This document shows positions 60,491-64,000 of a stretch of DNA of 64,000 nucleotides, one piece after another. The stretch lies in assembly GCA_035578905.1 (NCBI GenBank), contig JAQJVL010000004.1, positions 5,923,340 to 5,987,339 of the forward strand. Direction: 5' to 3'. The notes beneath the pieces are model-generated. The model made no database searches. It saw only the letters and a list, made by a program, of their open reading frames with translations, and was not told the DNA's origin. This DNA is from Stictocephala bisonia (taxonomy: Eukaryota; Arthropoda; Insecta; Hemiptera; Membracidae). Every line of letters begins with the position of its first letter. The first letter of the stretch is position 1. A program made the translations under genes and the position numbers.

Positions 60491-60566
60491 TCGATATTGA
60501 ACATTAAAAACTTCAAGAAAAGATTGCTAAGTATTGTTCTTTTTATATATATACTGTATATATATA

Positions 60567-62325
60567 TAGTTATTTACCATCAATAAAAACCGTTACTGTA
60601 TAGTACATCCAGTAAGGCTTTCCGTTTACACGTACATATCTAGTTATTTACCATCAATAAAAACCGTTACTGTATAGTACATCCAGTAAGGCTTTCCGTT
60701 TACACGTACATATCTAGTTATTTACCATCAATAAAAACCGTTACTGTATAGTACATCCAGTAAGGCTTTCCGTTTACACGTACATATCTAGTTATTTACC
60801 ACCAATAAAAACCGGTACTGAATAGTACATCCAGTATGGCTTTCCGTTTAAACGTACATATCTAGTTATTTACCATCAATAAAAACCGGTACTGAATAGT
60901 ACATCCAGTATGGCTTTCCGTTTACACGTACATATCTAGTTATTTACCACCAATAAAAACCGGTACTGAATAGTACATCCAGTATGGCTTTCCGTTTACA
61001 CGTACATATCTAGTTATTTACCATCAATAAAAACCGGTACTGAATAGTACATCCAGTATGGCTTTCCGTTTACACGTACATATCTAGTTATTTACCATCA
61101 ATAAAAACCGGTACTGAATAGTACATCCAGTATGGCTTTCCGTTTAAACGTACATATCTAGTTATTTACCATCAATAAAAACCGGTACTGAATAGTACAT
61201 CCAGTATGGCTTTCCGTTTAAACGTACATATCTAGTTATTTACCACCAATAAAAACCGGTACTGAATAGTACATCCAGTATGGCTTTCCGTTTAAACGTA
61301 CATATCTAGTTATTTACCATCAATAAAAACCGGTACTGAATAGTACATCGAGTATGGCTTTCCGTTTAAACGTACATATCTAGTTATTTACCATCAATAA
61401 AAACCGGTACTGAATAGTACATCCAGTATGGCTTTCCGTTTAAACGTACATATCTAGTTATTTACCATCAATAAAAACCGGTACTGAATAGTACATCCAG
61501 TATGGCTTTCCGTTTAAACGTACATATCTAGTTATTTACCACCAATAAAAACCGGTACTGAATAGTACATCCAGTATGGCTTTCCATTTACACGTACATA
61601 ATCTAGTTATTTACCATCAATAAAAACCGGTACTGAATAGTACATCCAGTATGGCTTTCCGTTTAAACGTACATATCTAGTTATTTACCACCAATAAAAA
61701 CCGGTACTGAATAGTACATCCAGTATGGCTTTCCGTTTACACGTACATATCTAGTTATTTACCACCAATAAAAACCGGTACTGAATAGTACATCCAGTAT
61801 GGCTTTCCGTTTACACGTACATATCTAGTTATTTACCATCAATAAAAACTGTTACTGAATAGTACATGCAGTAAGGCTTTCCGTTTACACGTACATATCT
61901 AGTTATTTACCATCAATAAAAACCGTTACTGTATAATACATCCAGTAAGGCTTTCCATATACACGTACATATCTACTTATTTACCATCAATAAAAACCGT
62001 TATAGTACATCCAGTAAGGCTTTCCTCTTACACGTACATATCTAGTTATTTACCATCAATAAAAACCGTTACTGAATGGTACATCCAGTAAGGCTTTCCG
62101 TTTACATGTACATACCTAGTTATTTACCATCAATAAAAACCGTTACTGTATAGTACATCCAGTAAGGCTTTCCGTTTACATGTACATATCTAGTTATTTA
62201 CCATCTATAAAAACCGTTACTGTATAGTACATCCAGTAAGACTTTCCATTTACATGTACATATTTAGTTTTTGAACGGCAATAAATACCGTTACATCCAA
62301 TACGGCTCTCTGTTTGCCTGTACAA
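60567..62325 (+). repeat. 74-bp satellite, right part
   Basis: About 23 units continuing the same 74-bp array after the PLE. The first three units match the left part (CCGTTACTGTATAG). From about 60810 a homogenised subtype takes over (CCGGTACTGAATAG, CAGTATGGCTTTCCG, often TTTAAACGTACA), then the original subtype returns near 61850. The last units (62270-62325) are decayed. Confidence 0.93.
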
Positions 62326-62394
62326 CGATAATGGTATTATGCACTGGAATTATGAGAATGGACGCTGCCTTGGGTCTCAATTCGCCTAATACAC

Positions 62395-64000
62395 GAAAAA
62401 CGTGGAGCACTGTTACTGGGCTTAGTTGTCTAGGATACATCTTTGGCTCATTGTCAGATTGTTAGAATGAGCGCGGGAAAAGTGGATCGCTGTTACTGGG
62501 CTTAATTGTCTAGGATACATCTTTGGCTCATTGTCAGTGTGTTAGAATGAGCACGGGAAAGGTAGACCACTATTACTGGGCTTAATTATCTAGGATACAT
62601 CTGTGGCTCATTGCCATTGTTTTAGAATGAGCACGGGAAAGGTGGATCGCTGTTAGTGGGCTTAATTATCTAGGAGACATCTGTGGCTCATTGCCATTGT
62701 TTTAGAATGAGCACGGGAAAGGTGGATCGCTGTTACTGGGCTTAATTATCTAGGAGACATCTGTGGCTCATTGCCATTGTTTTATAATGAGCACGGGAAA
62801 GGTGGATCGCTGTTACTGGGCTTAATTATCTAGGAGACATCTATGGCTCATTGCCATTGTTTTAGAATGAGCACGGGAAAGGTGGATCGCTGTTACTGGG
62901 CTTAATTATCTAGGAGACATCTGTGGCTCATTGCCATTGTTTTAGAATGAGCACGGGAAAGGTGGATCGCTGTTACTGGGCTTAATTATCTAGGAGACAT
63001 CTGTGGCTCATTGTCAGTGTGTTAGAATGACCATGGGAAAGGTAGATTGCTGTTACTGGGCTTAATTGTCTAGGATACATCTGTGGCTCATTGTCAGTGT
63101 GTTAGAATGACCATGGGAAAGGTAGATTGCTGTTACTGGGCTTAATTGTCTAGGATACATCTGTGGCTCATTGTCAATGTGTTAGAATGACCATGGGAAA
63201 GGTAGATTGCTGTTACTGGGCTTAATTGTCTAGGATACATCTGTGGCTCATTGTCAGTGTGTTAGAATGAGCACGGGAAAGGTAGACCACTGTTACTGGG
63301 CTTAATTATCTAGGAGACATCTGTGGCTCATTGCCATTGTTTTAGAATGAGCACGGTAAAGGTGGATCGCTCTTACTGGGCTTAATTATCTAGGATACAT
63401 CTGTGGCTCATTGCCATTGTTTTAGAATGAGCACGGGAAAGGTGGATCGCTGTTACTGGGCTTAATTATCAAGGATACATCTGTGGCTCATTGCCATTGT
63501 TTTAGAATGAGCACGGGAAAGGTGGATCGCTGTTACTGGCCTTAATTGTGTAGGATACATCTGTGGCTCATTGTCAGTGTGTTAGAATGACCATGGGAAA
63601 GGTAGATTGCTGTTACTGGGCTTAATTGTCTAGGATACATCTGTGGCTCATTGTCAGTGTGTTAGAATGACCATGGGAAAGGTAGATTGCTGTTACTGGG
63701 CTTAATTGTCTAGGATACATCTGTGGCTCATTGTCAGTGTGTTAGAATGACCATGGGAAAGGTAGATTGCTGTTACTGGGCTTAATTGTCTAGGATACAT
63801 CTGTGGCTCATTGTCAATGTGTTAGAATGACCATGGGAAAGGTAGATTGCTGTTACTGGGCTTAATTGTCTAGGATACATCTGTGGCTCATTGTCAGTGT
63901 GTTAGAATGAGCACGGGAAAGGTAGACCACTGTTACTGGGCTTAATTATCTAGGAGACATCTGTGGCTCATTGCCATTGTTTTAGAATGAGCACGGTAAA
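62395..64000 (+). repeat. 80-bp satellite with 640-bp higher-order repeat, running off the right edge
   Basis: About 20 units of 80 bp with landmarks GCTGTTACTGGGCTTAATTA, TCTAGGAGACATCTGTGGCT, CATTGCCATTG and TTAGAATGAGCACGGGAAAG. Two subtypes (GCACGGGAAAGGTGGATCGC versus CCATGGGAAAGGTAGATTGC) alternate in blocks. The rare variants TTGTCAATGT (63171 and 63811) and CACGGTAAA (about 63352 and 63992) are both 640 bp apart, an eight-unit higher-order period. Confidence 0.95.

Larger units (their letters stand above)
59266..60566 (+). mobile_element. Penelope-like retroelement (PLE), 5'-truncated
   Basis: Encodes the distal RT of a Penelope-like element: AMGSPL (then a TAA stop within the motif), IADIFLNYIE, YYHRYADDILCLFNG (catalytic YADD codons at 59415-59426), SINFLDLTITKKDNKHQFKI and YRKPTSTNQIIHN. 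A GIY-YIG endonuclease follows, starting SGIYKIKCSTCPKYYIGHTG (GIY at 60008-60016, YIG at 60047-60055) and continuing to RRFKEH. This RT plus C-terminal GIY-YIG order defines canonical PLEs. Stops and frameshifts break the ORF (RT frame stop at about 59913), and the 5' RT motifs are absent. The insertion splits the 74-bp satellite, with TAGTTATTT at both borders (59257-59265 and 60567-60575). Confidence 0.9.

Overview
The window is animal nuclear DNA, almost certainly from an insect. The evidence is an interrupted type I fatty acid synthase gene with GT-AG introns, an AT-rich background, three families of tRNA-derived SINEs, degenerate RTE-like and Jockey/CR1-like retrotransposons, pogo/Tigger-type DNA transposons, a Penelope-like element, and many satellite arrays. 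A hemipteran would fit, but I cannot fix the order from sequence alone. Nothing looks prokaryotic or viral.

Positions 383-16674 (+) hold the last eight exons of a fatty acid synthase (FASN) gene whose 5' part lies off the left edge. They encode the end of the ketoreductase domain, the KR-ACP linker, the acyl carrier protein with its phosphopantetheine serine, and a thioesterase with a Ser-Asp-His triad. All splice phases agree and the eight exons give 557 codons plus a stop. The introns are loaded: a foldback element, a SINE and a Tigger-like element in the KR/ACP intron; a 1,589-bp pure (CA)n tract, a degenerate repeat and an RTE-like pseudogene in the ACP/TE intron; a second SINE family; and a Jockey-type RT relic in the last intron.

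From about 17 kb to the right edge the window is dominated by tandem repeats with no shared unit: 36-bp (dispersed, six loci), 97-bp, 54-bp, 82-bp, 58-bp, 65-bp, 93-bp, 74-bp and 80-bp. Several show higher-order structure, for example 6 x 97 = 582 bp, 6 x 82 = 492 bp and 8 x 80 = 640 bp. Transposons sit among or inside them, most clearly a Penelope-like element inserted in the 74-bp array with a candidate 9-bp target duplication.

The only other gene evidence is a short GC-rich first coding exon at 42495-42561 (+). It encodes a signal peptide and ends in a consensus donor site. Its remaining exons are not recognisable here, so its first intron may exceed 21 kb and contain the right-hand satellites.

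The most unusual item is the dispersed 36-bp G/C-asymmetric minisatellite. At four of six loci its units are arranged as inverted dyads, and it carries G-quadruplex-type runs. Also notable are two foldback elements with oppositely oriented centres and two near-perfect hairpins sharing a GGAGCGCCT core.
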